Shown here: in pieces, positions 12,666-19,795 of the stretch | Numbering within the stretch: the stretch's first letter is position 1 | Layout: the number at the start of each line of letters is the position of its first letter | Virus record (IMG/VR): IMGVR_UViG_3300030450_000681 | Span: 1-41,954 of that record | DNA from: a virus | DNA: 41,954 nt | Direction: 5' to 3' (one strand) | The notes under the pieces: generated by a model | What the model was told of the DNA's origin: nothing | Database searches by the model: none | The model's input: the letters and a program-made list of their open reading frames with translations, nothing else | Translations under genes and position numbers: made by a program

Positions 12666-15083
12666 GTGGAAAAGGAGGTAAAAAAGGAGGAATACGACGC
12701 AAACTTTCCATCCACTGAAACCATTTCGCTTCAGAAAAAACGTGAGGCCAGGGAGAAAGAAAATGCTAAATGGAAAGCAATTAATGACCGAGCAAAATTA
12801 AAAGCTCAGGGCAATGAAAGTGTTACTGAGTATGGAAGAGTTTTATTTAATGAGAACGCTGAAAAAATATCAATTGGCTTAGGAATATTATTAGAAGATC
12901 TTCTAGAAAATCCACATAAACCTGGGCCACATTTTGCTGCATGGCCTTTGCTTTTACATGTAACAAATAGAGGGCCAAGAACTATATCTTCAATTGCTTT
13001 AAGTGTGGTGCTAGACACCATTAGCGGTAGACCTTATGAAAATGATTTAGCTAAAGGGATAGGCCGAGCATTAGAGGATGAGTTAAGAGCAGGAAAAATA
13101 GAGAAAATGAACCCTCACTTGATGCGTTTAATCAAGAAAAAGAAGGGGCCAAAAGCTTTAAGTAACAAAAGAATATTGCAGCAGCTACGGATTGAGGATG
13201 AACGTTGGACAACAATTCAGCAGAAAGAGGTCGGAGGTTTATTACTTCAGGTCATTGTTGCTCATACAAATCTGATTGAGATCTTGCCTTTAAGTAACAA
13301 GGGAAAGATCAAAACGATTGTTGATGCAACAGAAGCAACGCAGGAAATTATCAAAAGGAACCCACCAAGACCAACACCAATAAGAAGGCTGCCTTTATTA
13401 ATCAAGCCTGAACCTTGTTGGAGAATGTATAGACCACTAGATAATAAACCTTTCATCAGGTCAAAGAATGACATTAGTTACATCACCAATGAAGATTTAA
13501 AGGTAATTAAAAAGCCAGTCCATCACCTAGAGGGACAAGCGCTAGAAATCGACAAAAGGATGGTGGATGATATGAGAACTGCGTGGGACTGCAATATTCG
13601 TGGGTTATTTCCAGTCCAACGTGACCCCAAAGAAGAGCCTGTACCACCAACAGAACACATAGGATCAGAGGCATATAAAAATTATGTAAAAGAGAGATGG
13701 GCAGCACAAAAAGATCGCAACAATGGTGCAGGGATTAGAAATAAAATTGAACAAGACATAAGGGAATTAGAAGAGGTCGCAGGACGTACTGTTTACAACC
13801 AATATTTCGCAGATCAAAGAGGAAGAATCTACACATTGAATAAACTTGCAACACATCAAGGGCCAGATTGGTCTAAGGCTTGTATTAATTTTGCTAAGGG
13901 TAAACGCTGTAGTGAAGAGGGCTTTTCGTGGTTATTAAAGGCAGCAGCAGGACACTATGGAATCAATGATATTTGGCTAGGACGATATGTATGGGGGGAA
14001 GAACATCTTAAAGAGATGTGTGCGGTAGCTGAAGCGCCGTTAGACCATCTTGAGTTATGGAGAGATGCAAAAGATAAGTGGCAATATCTACAACTGTGCA
14101 GGGCTATTAAAGAACAGATCGACAATCCAAATAGTATTTCTAAATGTCCAATCAGATTAGATCAATGCTGTAGTGGCGTTGGAATCTCAAGCATGTTGAC
14201 TGGAGATCATAGATTGGCGACTTGGACAAATTGTATTGGTGATAGAAAAAGCGATTTATATCAAGTCATTGCTGATCAAGTTCATTTAGCAGTTGCTAAA
14301 GATCTACAGACCAGCCCAACAAATAAAAAACATGCAGAACTTTGGCTTGATTATGGAATAGATAGATCGTTAATGAAACTTCCTTGTATGACTGCGATTT
14401 ATGGGGCGCAATACTTGGGATTAGTAGATTATTTAGTTATGAAATTAGAAGAGAAAGCACCAGACAAAATGGTTTATGACTGGCAACATCATTACCTTTC
14501 TCCTGCTGGTTACTTGGCTAAAAAAATAAAACTGTCATTAGATCTTAATTTAGGAACAAGTTTCGACTTGGACAGGTGGTTAAAGTTAGTTGCTAAACAA
14601 CTTTTAGAACAGAACAGGAAGATTAAATGGACATCTCCTATTGGCTGGCCTATTGAATTAGGTGATGAGATTGACCAAAGAAAGAGCGTTCACTCGTTAA
14701 CAAGAGGCAAAAGGAAATGGACACCTTGGAACGAATACGAAAATAAAGATCTTTTCTCTGCTCGTATTACTAGGCGCTCAATTATGGCGAACACCATCAC
14801 TAGCTTTGATGCTGCGATATGCCTCAAAGTAGTCTCCACATGTAGAGAATTAAATATGCAAATCCTTACAAATCATGACTGTTTTGCAACCATCCCAACT
14901 GACGCTGAGATGTTACATAAGATGCTTTTGAAACAGCTTAATGATACATTTCAAACGCACTGGCTAAAAAGAATGAGGAAAGAAATGTTGATTAATACTG
15001 GGGTTAAGAGTATTCCATACCCACCAGTACAGAAAACCATTTCGTGTCTAAGACCTGGAGAGAACCCATACGCTTATTCCTAG
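12666..15083 (+). CDS. Phage single-subunit DNA-directed RNA polymerase (T7 gp1-like)
   Basis: An 805-residue T7-type RNA polymerase, somewhat shorter than T7 gp1 (883). Visible motifs: GRALEDELRAGKI in the N-terminal domain, DQRGRIY (from Asp383), DQCCSG with the first catalytic Asp499, KLPCMTAIYGAQ with Lys571 and Tyr579 in the same 8-residue spacing as T7 Lys631 and Tyr639, and HDCFATIP with the second catalytic Asp738. All catalytic residues are present. It transcribes middle and late genes from its own promoters; the repeated palindrome described here is a candidate. Start is GTG directly after the upstream stop; strong AGGAGG runs lie inside the first codons, but no later start is near. 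Confidence 0.96.
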   Translation: MEKEVKKEEYDANFPSTETISLQKKREAREKENAKWKAINDRAKLKAQGNESVTEYGRVLFNENAEKISIGLGILLEDLLENPHKPGPHFAAWPLLLHVTNRGPRTISSIALSVVLDTISGRPYENDLAKGIGRALEDELRAGKIEKMNPHLMRLIKKKKGPKALSNKRILQQLRIEDERWTTIQQKEVGGLLLQVIVAHTNLIEILPLSNKGKIKTIVDATEATQEIIKRNPPRPTPIRRLPLLIKPEPCWRMYRPLDNKPFIRSKNDISYITNEDLKVIKKPVHHLEGQALEIDKRMVDDMRTAWDCNIRGLFPVQRDPKEEPVPPTEHIGSEAYKNYVKERWAAQKDRNNGAGIRNKIEQDIRELEEVAGRTVYNQYFADQRGRIYTLNKLATHQGPDWSKACINFAKGKRCSEEGFSWLLKAAAGHYGINDIWLGRYVWGEEHLKEMCAVAEAPLDHLELWRDAKDKWQYLQLCRAIKEQIDNPNSISKCPIRLDQCCSGVGISSMLTGDHRLATWTNCIGDRKSDLYQVIADQVHLAVAKDLQTSPTNKKHAELWLDYGIDRSLMKLPCMTAIYGAQYLGLVDYLVMKLEEKAPDKMVYDWQHHYLSPAGYLAKKIKLSLDLNLGTSFDLDRWLKLVAKQLLEQNRKIKWTSPIGWPIELGDEIDQRKSVHSLTRGKRKWTPWNEYENKDLFSARITRRSIMANTITSFDAAICLKVVSTCRELNMQILTNHDCFATIPTDAEMLHKMLLKQLNDTFQTHWLKRMRKEMLINTGVKSIPYPPVQKTISCLRPGENPYAYS

Positions 15084-15093
15084 GGGCTTGCGT

Positions 15094-15109
15094 CTCCTGA
15101 TCCTAGGAG
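15094..15109. promoter_or_regulatory. Candidate operator 3
   Basis: CTCCTGATCCTAGGAG has the same 16-base format as the sites at 10396 and 10609 (CTCCTR-N4-TAGGAG) and lies between the RNA polymerase and SSB genes. A half site, CCTAGGGG, lies just upstream at 15079. Confidence 0.5.
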
Positions 15110-15124
15110 TTATGGTTAGAACCT

Positions 15125-15138
15125 CTGCATACATACAT
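15125..15138 (+). promoter_or_regulatory. Weak half copy of the TGCAG palindrome, site E
   Basis: CTGCATACATACAT keeps the left arm (CTGCA) but not the right. It stands 5 bases before the SSB ATG, as other copies stand close before starts. Low confidence as a functional site. Confidence 0.25.
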
Positions 15139-15143
15139 AACAG

Positions 15144-15791
15144 ATGCCTCAATCTTCAGTGACTCCAAAAGGAGAGTCAGTTTTCGCCTGTGTATTAGGA
15201 GAACCGAGAGAGAACAAATTCACTCCTGGTCAAAGAGAATGGACAATGGGTATTCGTTTTAAACCTGAAGAATGTAAGTACCTTCAAAAACAAGTCGATG
15301 ATTTTGTCGCTGAATCTCATGGCAAAAAGAAGTTAGCGGCACATGGTCTTCCTTATGAACCTGAATCATTCACTAATGAGCAAGGGGAATTACAGCTAAC
15401 TGGGTATGTGAAATTTAAGTTCAAAAGAAAAGAAAAGAATAAGCATGGGGACTTATTGGGTGCGCCTAAAGTAGAAGATGCAAACTTAAGAACTTGGCCT
15501 GAAGATAAATTGATCGGCAATGGCAGCATTGTTAGAGTTGCCTACAGGATTTTTCCTTATAACCAAGGTGGTTTAGGTGTTGGTCTATTTCTTATAGGCG
15601 TTCAGGTCTTAAAGCACGTTGAATATGATCCTGACGCAAACATCTTTAGCGTTGATGAAGAATATGCAGAAACTACATCTGAATTTGAGGCGGTAGGCAC
15701 ACCATCTTCATTGAATGTTGATGCTACAAATGCACAAGATCAAATCGCAAAAGCAGCAGCAAACTTGAATCAAGAAGGTCTTCCATTTTGA
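15144..15791 (+). CDS. Single-stranded DNA-binding protein (T7 gp2.5-like)
   Basis: A 215-residue protein with an OB-fold-like pattern: GESVFACVLGEPRENKFTPG near the N-terminus, a long beta-rich core with LTGYVKFKFKRK (about 94-105) and IVRVAYRIFPYNQGGLGVGL (about 132-151), followed by an acidic, disordered C-terminal tail ending in Gly-Leu-Pro-Phe. An acidic tail with final Phe is the feature through which T7 gp2.5 contacts its replisome. It lies first in the replication module, as in T7, and overlaps the next gene. No Shine-Dalgarno sequence is visible; the operator-like palindrome and a palindrome half site precede it. Confidence 0.82.
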   Translation: MPQSSVTPKGESVFACVLGEPRENKFTPGQREWTMGIRFKPEECKYLQKQVDDFVAESHGKKKLAAHGLPYEPESFTNEQGELQLTGYVKFKFKRKEKNKHGDLLGAPKVEDANLRTWPEDKLIGNGSIVRVAYRIFPYNQGGLGVGLFLIGVQVLKHVEYDPDANIFSVDEEYAETTSEFEAVGTPSSLNVDATNAQDQIAKAAANLNQEGLPF

Positions 15792-16162
15792 TTAAAGATA
15801 AAGTTGCAGAATTTACTTTTTATGTTCCTTTAAAGAGTAAAGAAAGACCTCGCTTTGGTGTGAAAAATGGTAAGCCTATGCCTCCATATATGTCCAAAGA
15901 ATATAAACAATGGCAGGCAGATTTAAAGGCACAAATGAGGGAGTGGTGGACTGCACCTCCCTTAGAAAGGGTTAAACAAGTTACCCTCCATTTCGGTGGC
16001 CCTGCAAGACATGACGGCGATAACTTATGTGGCGCTGTCTTAGATGCTGGCAAAGGTATTATTTGGTCTGATGACCGAGTAAGCATCATGCCTCATGGCG
16101 TTTGGATATGGAGCAAAACTAAACCTAAAGACTCGTACATTCATTTACAGGTAACTTACTAA
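15788..16162 (+). CDS. rusA: RusA-type Holliday junction resolvase
   Basis: A 124-residue endonuclease starting with TTG that overlaps the SSB stop. The family signature is clear: KERPRFG (18-24) and a Tyr-rich helix near the N-terminus, then ARHDGDNLCGAVLDA with acidic residues 76 and 78, and IIWSDDRV with acidic residues 95-96, corresponding to the three catalytic Asp of RusA (70, 72, 91). It resolves branched DNA and would debranch replicating or concatemeric DNA before packaging. In T7 the same position is held by the unrelated endonuclease I (gp3), so this is a functional replacement. Confidence 0.85.
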   Translation: MIKDKVAEFTFYVPLKSKERPRFGVKNGKPMPPYMSKEYKQWQADLKAQMREWWTAPPLERVKQVTLHFGGPARHDGDNLCGAVLDAGKGIIWSDDRVSIMPHGVWIWSKTKPKDSYIHLQVTY

Positions 16163-16728
16163 TGCAATGCCCAAAATGTAGAAAAACAAATACCAAAGTA
16201 ATGGAAACTCGTAAACACGCAGAGTGTGATATGAGGGTCAGAATGTGCTTGGACTGTAGTTTTAAGTTCTCAACAATGGAACGTGTTTGCGTGTCTGTTG
16301 GTGAGCCTTTCGGAGTCTGTGAAGTAAGTCCAGTTCAACCAAACAAGGTTAAAAGAACAAGAGTCGCAGCACTTCCTTCAGGTGAAAAATATGTAGCCAA
16401 GGAGGACGCTGAAGTTTTAGATGGCATCGCTATAGATGTTCGACCATTGATCTGTAAATGGTGGAATGAAAGTAGATGGCTTAAGCAAAAGAGCAAAGCT
16501 GTTTGGTCAAGAGATGCTTTTACTTTGAGTGTTCAACGGTTATATGGATTGCCTTCTTACTTGCAAGAGGAATTGGCTAAGGCTGGCATTGAACATGGTT
16601 GGCAAGCTTTAAAACTTAGCTATATCAACCATGCTCCTGAAGAAACACCTAGCCCAGGAGGAGGTTTAGCTCCTAAAGATCCAGCTATGAATGAGGCAGT
16701 GAGGGAATGGCGAAACAAAGCAAGCTAA
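16162..16728 (+). CDS. Zinc-ribbon protein, possible replication initiator
   Basis: A 188-residue protein. The N-terminus is a zinc ribbon like that of NrdR (Cys3, Cys6, Cys29, Cys32, with METRKHAECDMRVRMC between). The C-terminal half (about 90-170) contains CKWWNESRWLKQKSKAVWSR and AKAGIEHGWQALKLSYI; similar Trp-rich and GWQxL endings occur in phage replication proteins. It lies where T7 has primase-helicase gp4, so it might also be a relic or functional stand-in for its zinc-binding domain. Overlaps on both sides tie it to the replication operon. Zinc binding is well supported, the replication role is inferred. Confidence 0.65.
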   Translation: MQCPKCRKTNTKVMETRKHAECDMRVRMCLDCSFKFSTMERVCVSVGEPFGVCEVSPVQPNKVKRTRVAALPSGEKYVAKEDAEVLDGIAIDVRPLICKWWNESRWLKQKSKAVWSRDAFTLSVQRLYGLPSYLQEELAKAGIEHGWQALKLSYINHAPEETPSPGGGLAPKDPAMNEAVREWRNKAS

Positions 16729-17153
16729 CCATCCAAACATTCTTAGCAGCATCCGAGATGATAGCTGCACACTTAAGAATTAAAGAAGCTGATCGGTGGT
16801 CGGCTCAAATATCTCAACTAAAGTTTGTCTCTTTTTCTCAAGCCTACCCAGAGGTAAGTCAAGAACAATTTTTATGGGCTTCTGAGCAGTTTGTTCAGAC
16901 AACAACTAATAAAGATTTCCTGCGCTATCCCACTTGGGATGAGTTAATGACATTTCTTTACAGGATTGAGAACGGAAAGCCTAATAGAAGTTGGGGATTC
17001 AAAGAAAACCTGCCTCAAATGTGTCAACCTGTCCCAAATCAATTGGCCCTAATGCCACCTAAGCCAGCATCCAATTATGAACCACCAGATAAAGAAAACA
17101 AACAGGCTTACAAAACTTTTAAAGCTAACCGAACGCTCAAAGGAGGGAATTGA
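16707..17153 (+). CDS. Possible helicase-loader-like replication protein
   Basis: A 148-residue protein: a helical domain with EADRWSAQISQLKF (about 27-40), SQEQFLWASEQFVQ, then KDFLRYPTWDELMTFLYRIE (about 73-92) and a proline-rich, poorly ordered C-terminal half. The order Trp-helix, second helix, then Phe-x-x-x-Pro before a helix with two aromatic residues resembles the layout of lambda P-type helicase loaders, but the similarity is only of pattern. It follows the zinc-ribbon protein with a 22-base overlap, the usual initiator-loader order in phages that borrow the host helicase. Function is a hypothesis. Confidence 0.55.
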   Translation: MAKQSKLTIQTFLAASEMIAAHLRIKEADRWSAQISQLKFVSFSQAYPEVSQEQFLWASEQFVQTTTNKDFLRYPTWDELMTFLYRIENGKPNRSWGFKENLPQMCQPVPNQLALMPPKPASNYEPPDKENKQAYKTFKANRTLKGGN

Positions 17154-17374
17154 TGGACAAGTTAATCGACGATTCCCAGTTAATAAGAATTTTAGAACGT
17201 GGGCTTCTCAGTGGGAAATGGTCTATCGCTCAATTCAATAAAGGGAAGACTAATGGGAGGATACCAAGCGATAAATTTTTAAAAGAACATCCAGAATTTA
17301 ACGACTTTAACTTTAGAGATCTAAAAACATTTAATGAACAACATGGGAAAAACAATTCCAGCTACCTTTCGTGA
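17150..17374 (+). CDS. Small protein, unknown function
   Basis: A 74-residue protein with a short N-terminal helix (LIDDSQLIRILERGLLSGKW) and a polar remainder. A strong AAAGGAGGG site precedes the ATG, which overlaps the previous stop. The next gene begins inside its last 40 bases. Conserved tiling in the replication operon supports expression; family not recognised. Confidence 0.6.
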   Translation: MMDKLIDDSQLIRILERGLLSGKWSIAQFNKGKTNGRIPSDKFLKEHPEFNDFNFRDLKTFNEQHGKNNSSYLS

Positions 17375-17552
17375 TCCTTTCTTAGGTGATCACAAACTTT
17401 TTCGTGTGCGATATAACTCGCCAAAGATGAGAAATGGAAGTGCTGAGATCTTAGTCACAGCAGGTAACGCAGCCGACGCAAAAAGAAAAGCAGTTGCCCA
17501 ACTTTCTAAAGAGCATCCTAATATAAGAGTCATTGTTGTAGGAGAAAGATGA
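17334..17552 (+). CDS. Small beta-alpha protein, unknown function
   Basis: A 72-residue protein; ATG 17343 is an alternative start three codons in. The sequence KLFRVRYNSPKMRNGSAEIL is strand-like, and AGNAADAKRKAVAQLSKEHP (about 43-62) is a helix before a final strand RVIVVGE, a compact alpha-beta fold. It overlaps the upstream gene and ends just before the exonuclease gene with GGAGAAAG serving as that gene's binding site. No known function. Confidence 0.6.
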   Translation: MNNMGKTIPATFRDPFLGDHKLFRVRYNSPKMRNGSAEILVTAGNAADAKRKAVAQLSKEHPNIRVIVVGER

Positions 17553-17553
17553 T

Positions 17554-18300
17554 ATGAAGATGGCATTAATTGATGCAGAATTATTCTCTATTAAAGCTGC
17601 ATTTGCAACAGAAAATTATACATTATGGGACCCAGAAAACCACCCTGATACATGGCATTACACCATTGATTATCAAGAAGCTTTAGCTAACTTTACCGAC
17701 CAACTACACACTATTAATGATCTATTACCTGAGTATGGATTAGTACTTTGTTGGGGTCAGGGTAAAAGCTTTCGTTATGACGTTTGGGATACCTACAAAA
17801 GTGATCGAAAAAAGAAATTAAGATCAATTCCAGCAGGGTACGCAGAGTTTAAAAAGAAACTGCAAGAGAAATTTCCTTCTGCTGCTTTAGAAGGAATTGA
17901 AGGTGATGATGTTATGGGTGTTTTGTATTGTCCAAATGATGTGATTGTTTCTGAAGATAAGGACATGTTGACTATCCCTGGGCTACATCTCAGAGGTGGA
18001 GAGTTAGTAGAAGTTACAAAATATGCAGCCGATCATGCTTTTTTTACTCAATGTTTATCTGGAGATGCAACAGATTCTTATCCTGGCTTAAAAAAATGTG
18101 GGAAAGTAGGTGCTAGTAAAATACTTGCTAAATGTAAAAATGAAAATGATATGTGGCACAGCGTTTTAGCCGCTTATGAGAAGGCAGGATTTGATGAAAG
18201 ATTTGCTTTAAGTCAAGCAAGATGCGCTCGAATATTAAGGCAAGGAGAATACAACTTAAAAACTAATACTCCCCTAATTTGGAATCCACCGATAAACTGA
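17554..18300 (+). CDS. 5'-3' exonuclease (T7 gp6-like, FEN family)
   Basis: A 248-residue nuclease. Family features: ALIDAELF with the first acidic ligand near the N-terminus, YDVWDTYKSDRKKK with the Arg/Lys of the arch (about 74-87), EGIEGDDVMGV (about 114-124) and VSEDKDMLT (about 131-139) as metal-binding clusters, then SGDATDSYPGLKKCGKVGASKIL (about 167-189), written here as family H3TH motif, which binds duplex DNA. T7 gp6 removes RNA primers and degrades host DNA for reuse. It ends the replication module, in the same order as in T7, although the polymerase that normally precedes it is missing. Confidence 0.9.
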   Translation: MKMALIDAELFSIKAAFATENYTLWDPENHPDTWHYTIDYQEALANFTDQLHTINDLLPEYGLVLCWGQGKSFRYDVWDTYKSDRKKKLRSIPAGYAEFKKKLQEKFPSAALEGIEGDDVMGVLYCPNDVIVSEDKDMLTIPGLHLRGGELVEVTKYAADHAFFTQCLSGDATDSYPGLKKCGKVGASKILAKCKNENDMWHSVLAAYEKAGFDERFALSQARCARILRQGEYNLKTNTPLIWNPPIN

Positions 18301-18307
18301 TAATGTT

Positions 18308-18321
18308 CTGCATAGTTGCAG
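18308..18321 (+). promoter_or_regulatory. YTGCA-N4-TGCAG palindrome, site F
   Basis: CTGCATAGTTGCAG lies directly after the exonuclease stop and directly before a GTG start at 18322, at the change from replication to virion genes. The flank TGTT before CTGCA is shared with site G at the capsid gene. Confidence 0.6.
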
Positions 18322-18507
18322 GTGTTTGAGCCTCTTGTTACTGAAACTTTAATCAAGAAATTAGAGGATACTTTTCCAAGTAATCCTCTTAGGTCTATGA
18401 CCCATCGAGAACTTGATGTGATGATCGGACAGCAAGAGGTGATTGCCTATTTAAAGATGCTTCTTGAAGAGCAGAAAACTGATGAAGTTAACTTGGAGGT
18501 GATCTAA
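18322..18507 (+). CDS. Small helical protein before tail genes, unknown function
   Basis: A frame of 61 residues from GTG 18322; a TTG two codons earlier lies inside the palindrome and is less likely. No Shine-Dalgarno sequence is present. The protein is helical and acidic, with SNPLRSMTHRELDVMIGQQE in the centre and a helix LKMLLEEQK. The last codons contain GGAGG that serves the next gene. It is the first gene of the late module; function unknown. Confidence 0.55.
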   Translation: MFEPLVTETLIKKLEDTFPSNPLRSMTHRELDVMIGQQEVIAYLKMLLEEQKTDEVNLEVI

Positions 18508-18915
18508 ATGTGCATGGGTGGAGGCAGTGCAGCCACAATCGAAGTTCCTCAAACCGATGCTTATGACGCTCAGGCTGATTTGCAGATTGCCGCTATGCAG
18601 CAGACGCAAAACAGTACGGCGATGCTTAAGCAGGGTGAATTGAATTCTGCATTGGCAGCACAACAACAAGTATTAACAGAAGCAAGAGATTTTAAAATAG
18701 AGCAAGCGAACGATGTAAGAGCCAATGCTGCAAGGATGGCTAACTTAATAGGCGCACCACCACCTGAGAAGACAGCACAAGCACCTGTTGTTGGAAGAGA
18801 TAGAGATCAAAGCCAAGGGAAACCAAAGGGAAGGAATAGCTTAAAAGTAAGAAGAAAATCAAAAGCTACCCAGGGCAAAGGCGCTGGCTTAAACACCAAC
18901 CTCACCACTTATTAA
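18508..18915 (+). CDS. gp7.3/gp6.7-like tail-associated virion protein, copy 1
   Basis: A 135-residue protein starting Met-Cys-Met-Gly, with a Gln/Ala-rich helix (20-75) and a basic tail GRNSLKVRRKSKATQGKG and Asn near the end. From memory, T7 gp7.3 has a VEVPQ segment and ends in KKSLSVARSSGGGINI, and T7 gp6.7 starts Met-Cys-Phe; this protein shows IEVPQ, a Leu-Lys-Val tail and the Met-Cys start. Those T7 proteins are small virion or tail components ejected at infection. It is the first of three tandem genes of the same form before the portal gene, again as in T7. Strong GGAGGTG site. Confidence 0.65.
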   Translation: MCMGGGSAATIEVPQTDAYDAQADLQIAAMQQTQNSTAMLKQGELNSALAAQQQVLTEARDFKIEQANDVRANAARMANLIGAPPPEKTAQAPVVGRDRDQSQGKPKGRNSLKVRRKSKATQGKGAGLNTNLTTY

Positions 18916-18919
18916 GACC

Positions 18920-19324
18920 ATGTGTTTCGGATCTGTTAAAACTCCAGAGATTAAATACGTTGGCCCTAGCCAAGAAACTTTGGATGCTAATCAAGCAAAA
19001 ATTGATAATTACATAACTCAATCACAAGCTACAAATGACGCATTTCAAGCGTCTTTACAAACTCAAATAGACAACGCAAACACAGCAGCAAAAACAATGG
19101 CAGATCAACTAGCGGCTGACCGAGCAGCAGCACAAGCACAGTTAGCGAACATGCCAATCAACAAACCCACTTATTCAGTTACAACAACTCAAAGTGATCC
19201 TGTAAATGCACAGGTAACAGAAGCAATTAAGAAGAAAAAGAAAGATGACAACAAAGGAACATTGAAAGTTGCTCAAGGTGGTACTGCCAATACAGCAGGA
19301 TCAACACTCAACTTGGGGGTATAG
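18920..19324 (+). CDS. gp6.7/gp7.3-like virion protein, copy 2
   Basis: A 134-residue protein starting Met-Cys-Phe-Gly-Ser-Val-Lys-Thr-Pro, which resembles the start of T7 gp6.7 as I remember it. Residues 20-85 form an Ala/Gln-rich helix; the end has KGTLKVAQGGTANTAG and a final Leu-Asn-Leu-Gly-Val, the same Leu-Lys-Val and Asn-Leu pattern as its neighbours. It starts 4 bases after the previous gene. Probably a small virion protein placed at the tail or portal; function by analogy only. Confidence 0.62.
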   Translation: MCFGSVKTPEIKYVGPSQETLDANQAKIDNYITQSQATNDAFQASLQTQIDNANTAAKTMADQLAADRAAAQAQLANMPINKPTYSVTTTQSDPVNAQVTEAIKKKKKDDNKGTLKVAQGGTANTAGSTLNLGV

Positions 19325-19327
19325 ATC

Positions 19328-19795
19328 ATGTGCATGGGTAGAAAGAAAAAAGCAAAAGCAGCAGCAGCCCAAGCTGAAGCCGATGCGTTAGCAGCAAAGA
19401 ATCAAGCAATAGTTAATGCACAAAATGAACAATTAGCTCTTGAACAGGCTAATCAACAAACACAACTCACTAACTTTCAGACGGCCCAAGAAACTATTGT
19501 TGCTCAACAGAATCAAGCACAAGCTAATTTCGCAGCAGCCAGAGCATCTCAACAAGCAAGCTACGCAGCAGAGAAAGCTAGGATTGAACAACAAAACAGA
19601 GTCAATCAATCTGTTAGTCAGTCTTTGCAGGTGTTAGCGACAAGAGATAAAAAGAAAAAGAAAGTGCCGATGGCTGGTAAAGATCCATCAAGAAAAGGAG
19701 AAGGTAATCAAGCTAGATATAACTCACCTACTAAAGATCTACGAGTCGGCTTCTCCGAAAGAGAAGGCGGTGTAGGTGTCAACCTCGGAGGTTAA
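19328..19795 (+). CDS. gp6.7/gp7.3-like virion protein, copy 3
   Basis: A 155-residue protein starting Met-Cys-Met-Gly-Arg-Lys-Lys, with a long Ala/Gln-rich helix (8-100), a basic stretch KKKKKVPMAGKDPSRKG and the end DLRVGFSEREGGVGVNLGG. The Met-Cys start, the Ala/Gln helix, the Leu-Arg-Val and the terminal Asn-Leu-Gly match copies 1 and 2, so the three are paralogues. It is followed immediately by the portal gene. Likely tail or core component. Confidence 0.62.
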   Translation: MCMGRKKKAKAAAAQAEADALAAKNQAIVNAQNEQLALEQANQQTQLTNFQTAQETIVAQQNQAQANFAAARASQQASYAAEKARIEQQNRVNQSVSQSLQVLATRDKKKKKVPMAGKDPSRKGEGNQARYNSPTKDLRVGFSEREGGVGVNLGG

